DNA from: VGEM01 sp033764265
GTDB lineage: Bacteria; Pseudomonadota; Alphaproteobacteria; Rhodospirillales; Rhodospirillaceae
Direction: 5' to 3'
Assembly: GCA_033764265.1 (NCBI GenBank)
Contig: JANRJB010000039.1
Span: forward strand, 1-27,263
DNA: 27,263 nucleotides
The notes beneath the pieces are model-generated. The model had not been told where the DNA came from and did no database searches. It saw only the letters and a program-made list of their open reading frames with translations. This document shows positions 7,615 to 16,340 of this stretch, one piece after another; within the stretch, counting starts at the first letter, position 1, and the number at the start of each line of letters is the position of its first letter. Made by a program: the position numbers and the translations under genes.

Positions 7615-8220
7615 TCAGGCCACCTTCGCCGCGCGCATCACGGCGTTGAGATAATGATCGTAGGCGCCGCAGCGGCACAGGTTGCCGGCCATCGCCTGGC
7701 GCGCCTGCTCGCGGGTCGGCGCGGGGTTGGCCTTGAGCAGCCCGACCGCCGACATCACCTGGCCCGGCGTACAGAAGCCGCATTGCGGGCCCAGTTCGTC
7801 GATCATCGCCTGCTGCACCGGGTGCAACTCGCCGTTCGGACCTTCCAGGCCTTCGACCGTGGTAATGACGCGGCCGCGCACACCGTGCGTCAGCATCGAG
7901 CACGAGTTATAGGCGACGTTGTCGATCAGCACCGTGCAGGCGCCGCACTCGCCGCGGTCGCAACCCAGCTTGGTGCCGGTCAGCCCCAGCTTGTAGCGCA
8001 GCGTCATCGCCAGGGTTTCATTGGGCAGGACATCCACCGGCCGGTCCTGGCCGTTGACCTTGAGCGTCACCAACCGCTCGACCGCGCCGGCGGCCGGACC
8101 ACCGCTTTCGGAACAACCCTGCAGCATCGCGCCCGCGCCGGCAGCCACCGCGCCCGAGGCGATCACACCTTTAATGAGGCGGCGCCGTGTCACCGGATCG
8201 CGCCGGATCATGTCGTCCAT
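7615..8220 (-). CDS. Molybdenum hydroxylase [2Fe-2S] subunit with Tat signal and lipobox
   Basis: The small, 201-residue iron-sulfur subunit. Plant-type [2Fe-2S] ligands are Cys87, Cys92, Cys95 and Cys107 (CDRGECGAC then C), and the second cluster is held by Cys147, Cys150, Cys182 and Cys184 (QCGFC and CRC). The N-terminus is an export signal: twin arginines in TRRRLIK at 11-17, a hydrophobic stretch to about residue 33, then LQGC ending at Cys36, which fits a lipobox. A Tat signal on this subunit is known from E. coli PaoA; the lipobox is unusual and would tether the complex to a membrane. I chose ATG 8220, preceded by GGGGTAG; a TTG at 8241 would add seven residues. It is the first gene of the operon, so its upstream region should hold the promoter. 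Confidence 0.93.
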   Translation of the reverse strand: MDDMIRRDPVTRRRLIKGVIASGAVAAGAGAMLQGCSESGGPAAGAVERLVTLKVNGQDRPVDVLPNETLAMTLRYKLGLTGTKLGCDRGECGACTVLIDNVAYNSCSMLTHGVRGRVITTVEGLEGPNGELHPVQQAMIDELGPQCGFCTPGQVMSAVGLLKANPAPTREQARQAMAGNLCRCGAYDHYLNAVMRAAKVA

Positions 8221-8352
8221 CGCTCTACCCCGCTCGTCCAAAGGTCTTTCGTCCGGGCGCCAGAATGCCGCCCGGGGGGCCGTCTGCCAACCCTGAAAAG
8301 ATCATGCCGATCATGAACTTGACCGTTCGATGCGATCCCGTCCGGAATGCGA
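8221..8352 (-). promoter_or_regulatory. Leader of the Mo-hydroxylase operon with two pairs of short direct repeats
   Basis: These 132 bases between the tamB stop and the first operon gene are the only place for the operon's own promoter. On the minus strand GATCGCAT occurs twice with a 9-base spacer (8347-8354 and 8330-8337), and CATGATC occurs twice with a 2-base spacer (8309-8315 and 8300-8306). The outermost GATCGCAT copy overlaps the tamB stop codon. Paired direct repeats of this kind are typical binding sites for a regulator. No convincing -35/-10 pair was identified, and the GC-rich run at 8265-8285 is close to the start codon. Regulatory role is inferred. Confidence 0.4.
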
Positions 8353-11300
8353 TCAGTAATCCCGGCTCCAGGTCACGCCAATGTCGCCGCCGGCCTGGCC
8401 GTCCGAGGTCGAGCGCACCGAGATTCGCGGCGTCAGTCGCCATTCGACGGTGAACAGCCGCTCCTGGCCCGACACCTCCTGCTCCACGCCGATCGACAGG
8501 CGCTGGCCGAAATTCTTGCGCACCTCGATGGCTTCGCCCGACCGGCCGCCCAGTCCGAAGTAGTCCACCGCCAGGCCGCGCCGCAACACTCGCGTCAGCC
8601 CGGGCCCCTCGCCCATCACGTTGGTCGAGGCCGCTGCGATCTGTGCGGCTTCCAAAGGGCCGAGCCGGCGCATGTCCTTGCCGAACAGAATGCGAGACAG
8701 GATTTCATCGCGCGGATAGACCGGGCTGGAACTGATATCCACCTTCGGCGCCGACGCCCGGCCTGTCACCCTCACGATGGCCGTGATCTCCTCGCGGGTG
8801 CGCTGGGCGGTGATGTCGAGCGCCGGATCGATGGCCCCGGCGCCAAACAGGCTGATGGTACCGGCGGTCAGGTCGAAAGATTGCCCCAGGAACGCGGCGT
8901 TGCCGGCCTGGAGGGTCAGCGTGCCGTTCACCTGCGGCGCGGCCATCGATCCGCCCACCGTGACGCTGCCCTGCCACGACGAGTCGATCCCTTGTCCCGA
9001 GACCTGGACCGGGCGACGTGCCGCGATGGCGATGTCAAGCGTGGTTCCGCCCATGAATAAGTCGGCGGCAGCGGGCTGCGCGGATGGGCCGAGATCGGCG
9101 CGCAACAGGGGAATGTCGGGATCGGCGGCGCCGGCCAGGAATACCTCGGTGTCGCTGGTGGACAGCTCCCCGGTGATGCGGCCGGCTCGTAACCCGCCTT
9201 CGTAGTCCAGCTGCCCCGACACGCGCGCCGAAATGGTGTCGCGATCCAGCACGCGCAGATCGGACAAGGTCGTGCGCAACGTGGCGCGTGCGGCGTCAAA
9301 CCCATCGGACCAGTCGATGCGGCCGGTGCCGGTAAACGTGCCCCTGCCGGCATCGGCGCCCGACACGGCAAGTTCGACGTCGCCGGCTTCGCGGGCGGTG
9401 GCTGTTGCCTCGATCTGGCGCAGCGCGAGCCCCAGGCCAGCATTGTCGAACGCACCATCGGTCAGCTTGAGCAGGCCCGCGAAGATCGGCGCGGCCAGCG
9501 TACCCGACACCGACGCCTCGCCGGCGACCGTTCCCGACACGTCGAGATCGCCCAATGGAAGCCAGCGCGCGAGCCGGGCCAGATCGCCGCGTCCGGTCAG
9601 GGCTGCCGACACGGCGGAGTCTTCGGACACGGCCAGCGTGAAGTCTTGCACGTCGAGCCGGCCGGGAAGCGTCGCCTCCAGCCGGGCCGCGCCGGCTTCG
9701 CCGTCCTGAAGGTCGGCGGTGAGCCGCAGTTGGCCTTGCCCGGCGCCGGCCGAAAGTTCCAGCTTCGGCGAGGCGTCTGACAGGCCGGTTACCGAAGCCG
9801 TCAGCTCGCCCTCAGCCGCGGCCGCCGGCCCGGCCAGAGTCACGGCCGCGTCGATACGGGCATCCGCCGGGGCGTCGGTGAGGTCGGTGAACATGCGCGC
9901 GCCGACGTTACGGGCCCGGACCGTCGCGGCCACCTGCGCCGCCGACCGCGTGAAGCCGATGTCGACATTGCCGCCATTCAGCTCGAATGATGCCGCCGGC
10001 AGCGTGATGCCGTCGGCGGCGACCGTCAGCAACATCGGAGAGGTCAGCCGCAGCGACAGAGCCGGCGTGCGGGCAGCGAACGATGCGAGGACCAGACGGG
10101 TCTCGGCGGCGAGAAACCCCAGTGTGCCGCGGCCTTCGGCGGACGCGTCGGCGCCGCCGTCGGCCGCCAAGGACACGTCGAGGTCGCTCAAGGGACCGTT
10201 GGCCGACAACGTCAGCCGCTCGAACGGTTGCGCCGCCACGTCGCCGCGCGCCAGAACCGCTTCGGCCGACAGCGCGGGGTCGCCCTCGCCGCGCCTGAAC
10301 GTCGCGGCCACGGTCGCGGACTGCGCCGACACGGGACCGGCCGCGAATGTCGCCGCAGCGAGTGCGGCGACGAACTCCTGACGCTGCGCCGTACCGGTGA
10401 GATCGACCGTCAAAGTCGCCGTACCTTCGCCGGCAACGCCGGCCAGCGCGGTCCACTGCCCCAGATCGGCGATGCGCGCCTCGATACGACCCGCCAGGCG
10501 CCTCGGTGCGGGTGAAACGGCGATCGTGCCCCGGCCCGCCAGCGTGCGGCCTTCGATGGACGCGATGCCCATATCAAGCCTTCCATCTTGATTCAAGTTC
10601 AGCGCGCCTGAGGCCGTCATCGGCGCGTCGTCCAGGGTTGCCCGTGCGCGCCACTCGCCTGTCAGCGACCTCGCAGAACGCCGGGCGATAATGTCGACGC
10701 TGCCCTGCGTCACGGCGACAGCGCCGGTCATCAACTTTGCCGCGTCCACCCGCGCCGTGATCTGGGCAGTAGCCCATGGCCCGGCGAGTTCGGCCGCAAG
10801 CCCCAACGCGACGCCATCGACCGTGGCGTCGCCGGTGAGGCGTGCAGCGGACACATCGCCGCGGTCGTCCGACAGGCGCATTTCGCCGCGGCCGGCGAAG
10901 CCGACGCCGAAGCCGTCGAAGTTGATGCTGTCCAGCGCAAAGGTGACGCCGGAGTCGGATGTTGAAAAGGCGGCGCGCAAGGTCGACGCCGGATCGTCCG
11001 CGCCCGCCAGCCGCCCGACGCCGGTCGCCGCCAACGTGCCCGCGCCGGCGAACCCGCCGCCGTCGAGGCCGATGCGGGCGTTCGTCTCGATGCGGACCTC
11101 GCCGCTGGCGAGCGACAACAGGTCGATCGACAGCGAGGTGCTGTCTGTCAGCTGTCCGCGTATGGACCAGTCGGCGCGGTCCCGAACCAACGCGCCCAGT
11201 TCCGGCACGGCCGCGGCCAGGCCGTCGAACGTGCCCCGCCCTTCGAACGCGAGACCTTCGATATCGAGCCCGGCGGCGCGCAGATCGACCGTGCCAGTGA

Positions 11301-12153
11301 GCGCGGCCAGTGAACGTCCGCCGAGCGTGGCGTTGTCCAGGCGCACATCGCCGGCGATCAGCGGCACGGCAAGCGTGCCCGACACCGCGCTGGCGAAGTC
11401 GATCCGGCCAAGCTGCACATCGTCGTTGTCAAGCAGACCTGGCGGCAACGTCGCCGAGATCGAGCCGTTGATCTGGTCGTTGTCGCTGCGGATCGACAGA
11501 TCGCCATCGAGCCCGATGCCGGCGATGGCCGCCTCGGCATCCACCCGAAAAACGCCGTCGGACACGGTTGTGCGCACGTCGGCGCGATCGGCGCCATCGC
11601 CGCGCACCGACAGGTTCAACACCGGCCGGCCCTCGGCTTCGGTCAAAGCGCCGGCCACTGCCAGCACGCGCGCAACGTCACCCGCCTCGCGAATCTCGAG
11701 CCGACCGATCGCCAGCCGCTCCACCCGCATGTCGCGCAGCACGAAACCCAGGGTCTGATAGGGCGGACGCCGGCGGGGCGCGGCGGACTCAGGCGGTGTC
11801 GCGTCGACTGTCACCGCCTCGGCCGACAGTTCGACGAAGGCCAGCCGCCCGCGCAGCAGAGTTATTGGATTGAATGTCGCCCGCAGCCGCTCGACCACCA
11901 CCTCGGGCCGCGCGACCGGCCCGAAGCTCACGCGGGCCACGTTGACGGTCGACAGATCGGGATTGGCGAGGCCTTCGATGCGGACATCCGCGCCTTGAAG
12001 CCGCGCCTGCAGCACGCGGACCAACACCGCCTCGCGCAACGCCGGAACGGAAACCGCGGCGGCGGCGAACACGGCGATGAGGGCGACGGTGGCGGCGATC
12101 ACCATCGCCGCCAGCCGGAATGATCGGGTGCGGGGTGCCGGTGAGTCGGACAT
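8353..12153 (-). CDS. tamB: Translocation and assembly module inner-membrane protein TamB
   Basis: A 1266-residue protein, close to the length of E. coli TamB. One N-terminal signal-anchor helix (about residues 13-38) is followed by a long, low-complexity beta-helical repeat region rich in G, A, D and T. The C-terminal DUF490/TamB domain contains GKDMRRLGPLEAAQIAAA and ends in a beta-strand-rich tail terminating WSRDY. TamB spans the periplasm and works with outer-membrane TamA in moving phospholipids to, and inserting certain proteins into, the outer membrane. The ATG overlaps the tamA stop by one base (TGATG), as expected for coupled partners. Nothing unusual was seen; sequence divergence from the E. 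coli protein is normal for alphaproteobacteria. Confidence 0.93.
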   Translation of the reverse strand: MSDSPAPRTRSFRLAAMVIAATVALIAVFAAAAVSVPALREAVLVRVLQARLQGADVRIEGLANPDLSTVNVARVSFGPVARPEVVVERLRATFNPITLLRGRLAFVELSAEAVTVDATPPESAAPRRRPPYQTLGFVLRDMRVERLAIGRLEIREAGDVARVLAVAGALTEAEGRPVLNLSVRGDGADRADVRTTVSDGVFRVDAEAAIAGIGLDGDLSIRSDNDQINGSISATLPPGLLDNDDVQLGRIDFASAVSGTLAVPLIAGDVRLDNATLGGRSLAALTGTVDLRAAGLDIEGLAFEGRGTFDGLAAAVPELGALVRDRADWSIRGQLTDSTSLSIDLLSLASGEVRIETNARIGLDGGGFAGAGTLAATGVGRLAGADDPASTLRAAFSTSDSGVTFALDSINFDGFGVGFAGRGEMRLSDDRGDVSAARLTGDATVDGVALGLAAELAGPWATAQITARVDAAKLMTGAVAVTQGSVDIIARRSARSLTGEWRARATLDDAPMTASGALNLNQDGRLDMGIASIEGRTLAGRGTIAVSPAPRRLAGRIEARIADLGQWTALAGVAGEGTATLTVDLTGTAQRQEFVAALAAATFAAGPVSAQSATVAATFRRGEGDPALSAEAVLARGDVAAQPFERLTLSANGPLSDLDVSLAADGGADASAEGRGTLGFLAAETRLVLASFAARTPALSLRLTSPMLLTVAADGITLPAASFELNGGNVDIGFTRSAAQVAATVRARNVGARMFTDLTDAPADARIDAAVTLAGPAAAAEGELTASVTGLSDASPKLELSAGAGQGQLRLTADLQDGEAGAARLEATLPGRLDVQDFTLAVSEDSAVSAALTGRGDLARLARWLPLGDLDVSGTVAGEASVSGTLAAPIFAGLLKLTDGAFDNAGLGLALRQIEATATAREAGDVELAVSGADAGRGTFTGTGRIDWSDGFDAARATLRTTLSDLRVLDRDTISARVSGQLDYEGGLRAGRITGELSTSDTEVFLAGAADPDIPLLRADLGPSAQPAAADLFMGGTTLDIAIAARRPVQVSGQGIDSSWQGSVTVGGSMAAPQVNGTLTLQAGNAAFLGQSFDLTAGTISLFGAGAIDPALDITAQRTREEITAIVRVTGRASAPKVDISSSPVYPRDEILSRILFGKDMRRLGPLEAAQIAAASTNVMGEGPGLTRVLRRGLAVDYFGLGGRSGEAIEVRKNFGQRLSIGVEQEVSGQERLFTVEWRLTPRISVRSTSDGQAGGDIGVTWSRDY

Positions 12154-13946
12154 CAGAACGCCTGCCCGAACGAGATGTAGAATTGAAACCCGGGATCGAT
12201 GCCGCGCCGGCGGTTGAGCGGCACGGCAAGATCGAGCCGCAAGGGCCCGACATCGGTGAAGTAACGCAAGCCAACGCCGGCGCCGTAACGCACGGTGGCA
12301 TCCTTCAGCGGCAGCGACGAAGCCGACACCGCGCCGGCGTCGACGAATGGCACGACGCCGAAGGTCGGCGAGATTTTCGCGCGCAGTTCGATCCCCACCT
12401 CGACCACCGAACGGCCGCCGGTCGGGTCGTTGGCGACATTGAGCGGACCGACAAACTGGAAATCAAAACCGCGAACCGAGCCGCCGCCACCGGCGTACAG
12501 GCGCTGGTTCTGCGGGATCACCGCCAGGCTTTGCCCGACGACGCTGCCAACGCGGGTGCGGGCCGCGACGACCCACGCGCGGTCGGCGTCGAGCGCGCGA
12601 TAGGCGCTGGCGCTGGCTTCGCCGCGCACGAAACTGGCGGTGCCGGCGAACGAGCCGAGGTACGGCACGGCTTCGGCGGCGAATTTGTGACCCGACGTCG
12701 GGTCCAAAAGGTCGTCGGTCAGGTCGCGCGACGCCCTGAGCGGCAGGCTGACGAGGTAAGAGGTCGCCCGGCCGGTGGCGTCCTCAAGCCGGGCGATTTC
12801 CGCGCCGACACCGACGCTGCCGATCCAGGATCGCGGGAATTTGCGGCTTAAGGAGAGTTCGGTCGACGCGGCCTTCTCCTCGAATGCGTCGGCGTTGGTG
12901 TTGCGCAGTTCCAGCGTGGCGTCGAGGGTCTGGTCGCGACGCAGGAAAGCAGGCTTGGCGAACCGCAGTCCGCCGACCTGCTCCAGTTCGTTGCCTTGCA
13001 GCGTCGCGTTCAATCGCTCGCCGCGCCCGAGCAGGTTGCGGTGCGACCAGCCCACCGTGCCGCCCGGTCCTTTGTCGCGCGAGAAGCTGGCCCCGGCCGA
13101 GATAGTGCGTGGCTCGGCCTCGTGCACCGTTACGGCTAGGTCATAGGCATCGCCGGAGTTCGTGCCGTCGACGGCGCCATCGACCGTAACGGACCCGAAT
13201 ACATTGGTCGCGCGCAGCGCGGCGGCGAACTCCTCCACCAGAGCCGGGTCGGCCGGCGCGCCAGCGGCCCACGGCACGAGGCTGTCGAGGAACGCGGCCT
13301 GCGTCCGCTCGAGCCCGGTGTAATCGATACGCCCGAACCGCGCCGCGGGCCCGGCTTCGACGCGCACCGAAACGGCGACTTCGGGCGCGACTGGATCGCG
13401 TGTCAACTTTCGGTCGGCGCGGCGCGCAAGCGGAAACCCGGCCGATTGCACCGCGCGCACGGCGGCATCCTCGGCGGCGATGACGTCGGCGGCCCGCGCC
13501 GGCTGGCCGGCAAGCACTGCAAGCGAAGCAAGCGCCTGATCGAACACTGGCGCCGGCACGCCACCGTCGGGATCGACCACCAGGTCGATCCGCGCGATCC
13601 TGAACAGCGGGCCGGGATCGATGCTGATCGCGATCGTCGGCCGTTCGCCGGAATGGTCGATGGCGTAGCGCGCGCGGCCGTCGTAGTAACCCTCGGACTC
13701 CAACAGTTGCACCAACCGCGTCATATCGGCGTCGGCGCGACGCGCCAACGCGAGGTCGGAATACGGCGCACGATCCCGTAATCCGTAAAGTCGCGAGGCC
13801 GATTGCACCTTGTCGCGCAGGGCGCCGTCGACGCCGGACAGGGTCAGTCCATAGCGCACACGTTCCCGCGGCGGTTCGAGTTCGTCCGCGAACGCCGGGG
13901 CCGAGGCTGCCGCCAGCGCCCAGATCAACAACAACACACGAATCAT
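12153..13946 (-). CDS. tamA: Translocation and assembly module outer-membrane protein TamA (Omp85 family)
   Basis: The protein is 597 residues from the ATG at 13946, chosen because it gives a clean signal peptide (MIRVLLLIWALAAASAPAFA); an upstream start would bury it. POTRA domains occupy about residues 25-250, including an LLESEGYYDGRARYAID segment, and a 16-strand Omp85 barrel follows, with the lid-loop motif region GGGGSVRGFDFQ and a C-terminal strand ending in FYISFGQAF (aromatic last residue). TamA partners with TamB, encoded immediately downstream with a one-base overlap. The ribosome site before 13946 is weak. Upstream lie the tRNA-Ser gene and its downstream hairpin. Confidence 0.93.
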   Translation of the reverse strand: MIRVLLLIWALAAASAPAFADELEPPRERVRYGLTLSGVDGALRDKVQSASRLYGLRDRAPYSDLALARRADADMTRLVQLLESEGYYDGRARYAIDHSGERPTIAISIDPGPLFRIARIDLVVDPDGGVPAPVFDQALASLAVLAGQPARAADVIAAEDAAVRAVQSAGFPLARRADRKLTRDPVAPEVAVSVRVEAGPAARFGRIDYTGLERTQAAFLDSLVPWAAGAPADPALVEEFAAALRATNVFGSVTVDGAVDGTNSGDAYDLAVTVHEAEPRTISAGASFSRDKGPGGTVGWSHRNLLGRGERLNATLQGNELEQVGGLRFAKPAFLRRDQTLDATLELRNTNADAFEEKAASTELSLSRKFPRSWIGSVGVGAEIARLEDATGRATSYLVSLPLRASRDLTDDLLDPTSGHKFAAEAVPYLGSFAGTASFVRGEASASAYRALDADRAWVVAARTRVGSVVGQSLAVIPQNQRLYAGGGGSVRGFDFQFVGPLNVANDPTGGRSVVEVGIELRAKISPTFGVVPFVDAGAVSASSLPLKDATVRYGAGVGLRYFTDVGPLRLDLAVPLNRRRGIDPGFQFYISFGQAF

Positions 13947-14016
13947 CAGGTCCGGCGCTCGCGACTGAACAAAGGGTCGAGACGTGCGGACGCCGTTGGC
14001 GTCAGGCGTCGGCCTG

Positions 14017-14037
14017 GCGGCAGTGGCGCACTGCCGC
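14017..14037 (-). terminator. GC-rich hairpin just downstream of tRNA-Ser
   Basis: A perfect 9-base stem (GCGGCAGTG with CACTGCCGC) with a 3-base loop lies 4 bases beyond the CCA end of the tRNA on the same strand. No T-tract follows, so it is not a textbook intrinsic terminator. It may end the tRNA transcript with help from other factors, or protect or set the 3' trailer for processing. It also sits about 70 bases upstream of tamA. Confidence 0.5.
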
Positions 14038-14041
14038 AAGA

Positions 14042-14135
<94 letters not shown>

Positions 14136-14324
14136 GGGTTCGGCGGGAGGCCTGGCTCAGGCCTCGCTGCTGACGCGGCGCAGCGCCCAAGCGGGCGCGG
14201 TGCGAAAATGACCGCCGGACCCGGGCTTGTCAACCGCAGCGCCGGACGCAAATTCATGTTATCGTACAACGTGTTCGCAGGCCAAAGGCGGCCCGCGCCG
14301 AATGCCGTGTGGGGAGGACGTTGG

Positions 14325-15077
14325 ATGAAACGTGGACGTGTGATCGGCCGGATGACCCAGCTGCCGGCTGCCGTGGCGTGCGTCTGGATGTGGTGTGCGC
14401 CGGCCGTGGGGCAGATGTCCGATACGCCGGATCGGCAGCTGGTGGGCGAGTTCGCGCTCGGCGGCAGTTACGCCACCGGCAACACCAAGCGCCGCGCAGT
14501 GGATGTCGACGGCCAGGCGCGCTACCGCGCCGGACGCGTCGAGGACCACTACAAGATCGCCGCCGAACTGGCGCGCGAGAACGGCCGCACAACGGCGAAG
14601 CGCTGGATGCTGGGCGCGCAGTCCAACGTCGACATCCAGGACAACCTCTACGGCTTCGGCGCATTGAGCTACGAGGACGATCGCTTCTCAGGTTATGCCT
14701 ATGAGGCCGAAGCAGGCGTCGGCGTCGGCTATCGCGTGTACCAGAGCGCGACCACACGTCTGTCGCTGGAAGTCGGGCCCGGCTACCGCATCGGCGCGCT
14801 GCGCGCACCCGTGTCCGATGAGAAGGAGCTGTTCGGGCGCGGCTCGATCCTGTTCGAAACCCAGCTGTCCGACACGGCGAAGCTGACGAACGACTTTTCG
14901 GTCGCCTACGACAGCGATCGGACCAAGATCGAGGACACGCTCGCCCTGACCGCGACGCTGGTCGGCAGCCTGGCCGGACGCGCATCGTTCAACCTGCGCT
15001 ACAACTCGAACCCGCCGGGCCTGACGATCAAGAAAACCGACACGGTGACGAAGTTCGCACTGGTCTACAGCTTCTGA
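14325..15077 (+). CDS. DUF481 outer-membrane beta-barrel protein (YdiY-like)
   Basis: A 250-residue protein whose start is supported by GGGGAGGA a few bases upstream. A signal peptide covers about the first 30 residues (cleavage near APAVGQ). The mature part is a DUF481 domain: GGSYATGNTKRRAVDVDG near the start, repeated alternating polar/aromatic strands, and a C-terminal strand ending ALVYSF with a terminal phenylalanine, as in outer-membrane barrels. Members are described as salt-induced outer-membrane proteins, but the molecular role is not established. It starts about 190 bases from the divergent tRNA gene; no clear promoter was identified in the gap. The next gene begins 92 bases later, and co-transcription is possible but not certain. 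Confidence 0.85.
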   Translation: MKRGRVIGRMTQLPAAVACVWMWCAPAVGQMSDTPDRQLVGEFALGGSYATGNTKRRAVDVDGQARYRAGRVEDHYKIAAELARENGRTTAKRWMLGAQSNVDIQDNLYGFGALSYEDDRFSGYAYEAEAGVGVGYRVYQSATTRLSLEVGPGYRIGALRAPVSDEKELFGRGSILFETQLSDTAKLTNDFSVAYDSDRTKIEDTLALTATLVGSLAGRASFNLRYNSNPPGLTIKKTDTVTKFALVYSF

Positions 15078-15169
15078 CCGGCGGCGCACGGATCGCTTCG
15101 CAGCCGCGCCTGTCGCATCCGGCGTGCGAGACTGTGATGGTTCACACCTCAACTTAATGGGAGCATCCC

Positions 15170-16333
15170 ATGCCGCCGTTATCGCCCGCGCCACGTGTGC
15201 CTCGTGCGTCATCGCGCCGGGCTGCGCTGTCCCATGCCGCCACACTGGGCCTCGCCGCTGCCGCGCCGTTGGCCGGAACACTGCCGGCCCACGCCCAGGC
15301 GCGCCCGGCGCCCGACAACGACATCAGCGTCGCGCCCGACGGCCAGTATGAGCGCGCGGCGCTGCGGAAAGACGTTATTCGCGTCACGGCGGTGCAATCG
15401 CCGCTGTATCCGGCCGACCCGGCCAATCCGCGGGCGCGGATGGACAGCAACCTTCAGACCATGCTCGACCTGCTCGACGCCGCCAACGGCTTCGCCGGGG
15501 CCCAGGATCTCGTCTGCTTCCACGAACAACCGATCATGGGCTGGGCGCCTTGGCCGCGCGAGGACGCGCTCAAGGTGTGCATCGAGGTCCCGGGCAAGGA
15601 AACCGAAGCGCTCGGCAAGAAGGCCAAGCAGTACGGCTGTTACATCGCCTTCGGCAGCTATGTGCGCGACACGGACTGGCCCGGGCACCTGCTGCTCAAC
15701 GGCATTCTGATCGGCCCCGACGGTCGCGTGGTGGCGCAGCACTGGAAGCAGCACAATGTGCGCCTGCGCCCCGACTGGACAATGTACACGACGACGGCGT
15801 TCGACGTGTTGCCGCGATATATCGAGATGTACGGCGCCGACGCGGTGCTGCCGGTGGCGCGCACCGATATCGGTAATCTCTCGCTGCTGACATCGCCCTA
15901 CGACCCCGACATCCACCGCGCCGTATCGGTCAAGGGCATGGAGATCGCGGTGCGGTTTTCATCCGGAGGGTTCAACCCGGTCGATTCCGCGTCGTCGTCG
16001 CTGTTCAATCGCAACTGGACGATCACCGTCAACCAGGCGATCTCGCCCGGCGGGCCGGGCCCGGATTTCTCGGGCGCCGGCGGCACCAGCATCTACGGCC
16101 CCGGCGGGCGCGAAGTGGCGATGGCGCGCTCGGCCAACGAGGAACTGATTCCAGCCACGATCCCGATCGCCGAGTTCCGCCGCGCCCATCGCCTGCCCGA
16201 CATCCCGATGGCGCTGGTCATGCCGGTCTACCAGAAGTATCGGCCGATGTACGACCCGGGCCTGCAGCTCGACTATCTGCCGACCGACAGCACCGACGCG
16301 GCGAAGTTCTTCATGGCGAAACGGAACTGGTGA
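15170..16333 (+). CDS. Tat-exported nitrilase/amidase-fold protein lacking the catalytic cysteine
   Basis: A 387-residue carbon-nitrogen hydrolase-superfamily protein. The N-terminus is a Tat signal: SSRRAAL at 14-20, a hydrophobic alanine-rich stretch and an AHAQA cleavage region at 40-44. The family's Glu is Glu119 (CFHEQP) and the Lys is Lys193 (HWKQHNVRL). The third catalytic residue, a Cys that precedes the D..FPE..R segment, is absent: the matching region reads LSLLTSPYDPDIHRAVSVKGMEI at about 237-259, with Leu240/Thr241/Ser242 where the Cys should be. The IAVRFSSGGFNP segment that follows resembles the formamidase/aliphatic amidase branch. It is probably periplasmic. Either a serine substitutes, or the protein binds ligands without hydrolysing them. 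GGGAG lies upstream of the ATG. Confidence 0.8.
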   Translation: MPPLSPAPRVPRASSRRAALSHAATLGLAAAAPLAGTLPAHAQARPAPDNDISVAPDGQYERAALRKDVIRVTAVQSPLYPADPANPRARMDSNLQTMLDLLDAANGFAGAQDLVCFHEQPIMGWAPWPREDALKVCIEVPGKETEALGKKAKQYGCYIAFGSYVRDTDWPGHLLLNGILIGPDGRVVAQHWKQHNVRLRPDWTMYTTTAFDVLPRYIEMYGADAVLPVARTDIGNLSLLTSPYDPDIHRAVSVKGMEIAVRFSSGGFNPVDSASSSLFNRNWTITVNQAISPGGPGPDFSGAGGTSIYGPGGREVAMARSANEELIPATIPIAEFRRAHRLPDIPMALVMPVYQKYRPMYDPGLQLDYLPTDSTDAAKFFMAKRNW

Positions 16334-16340
16334 GCCGGCC

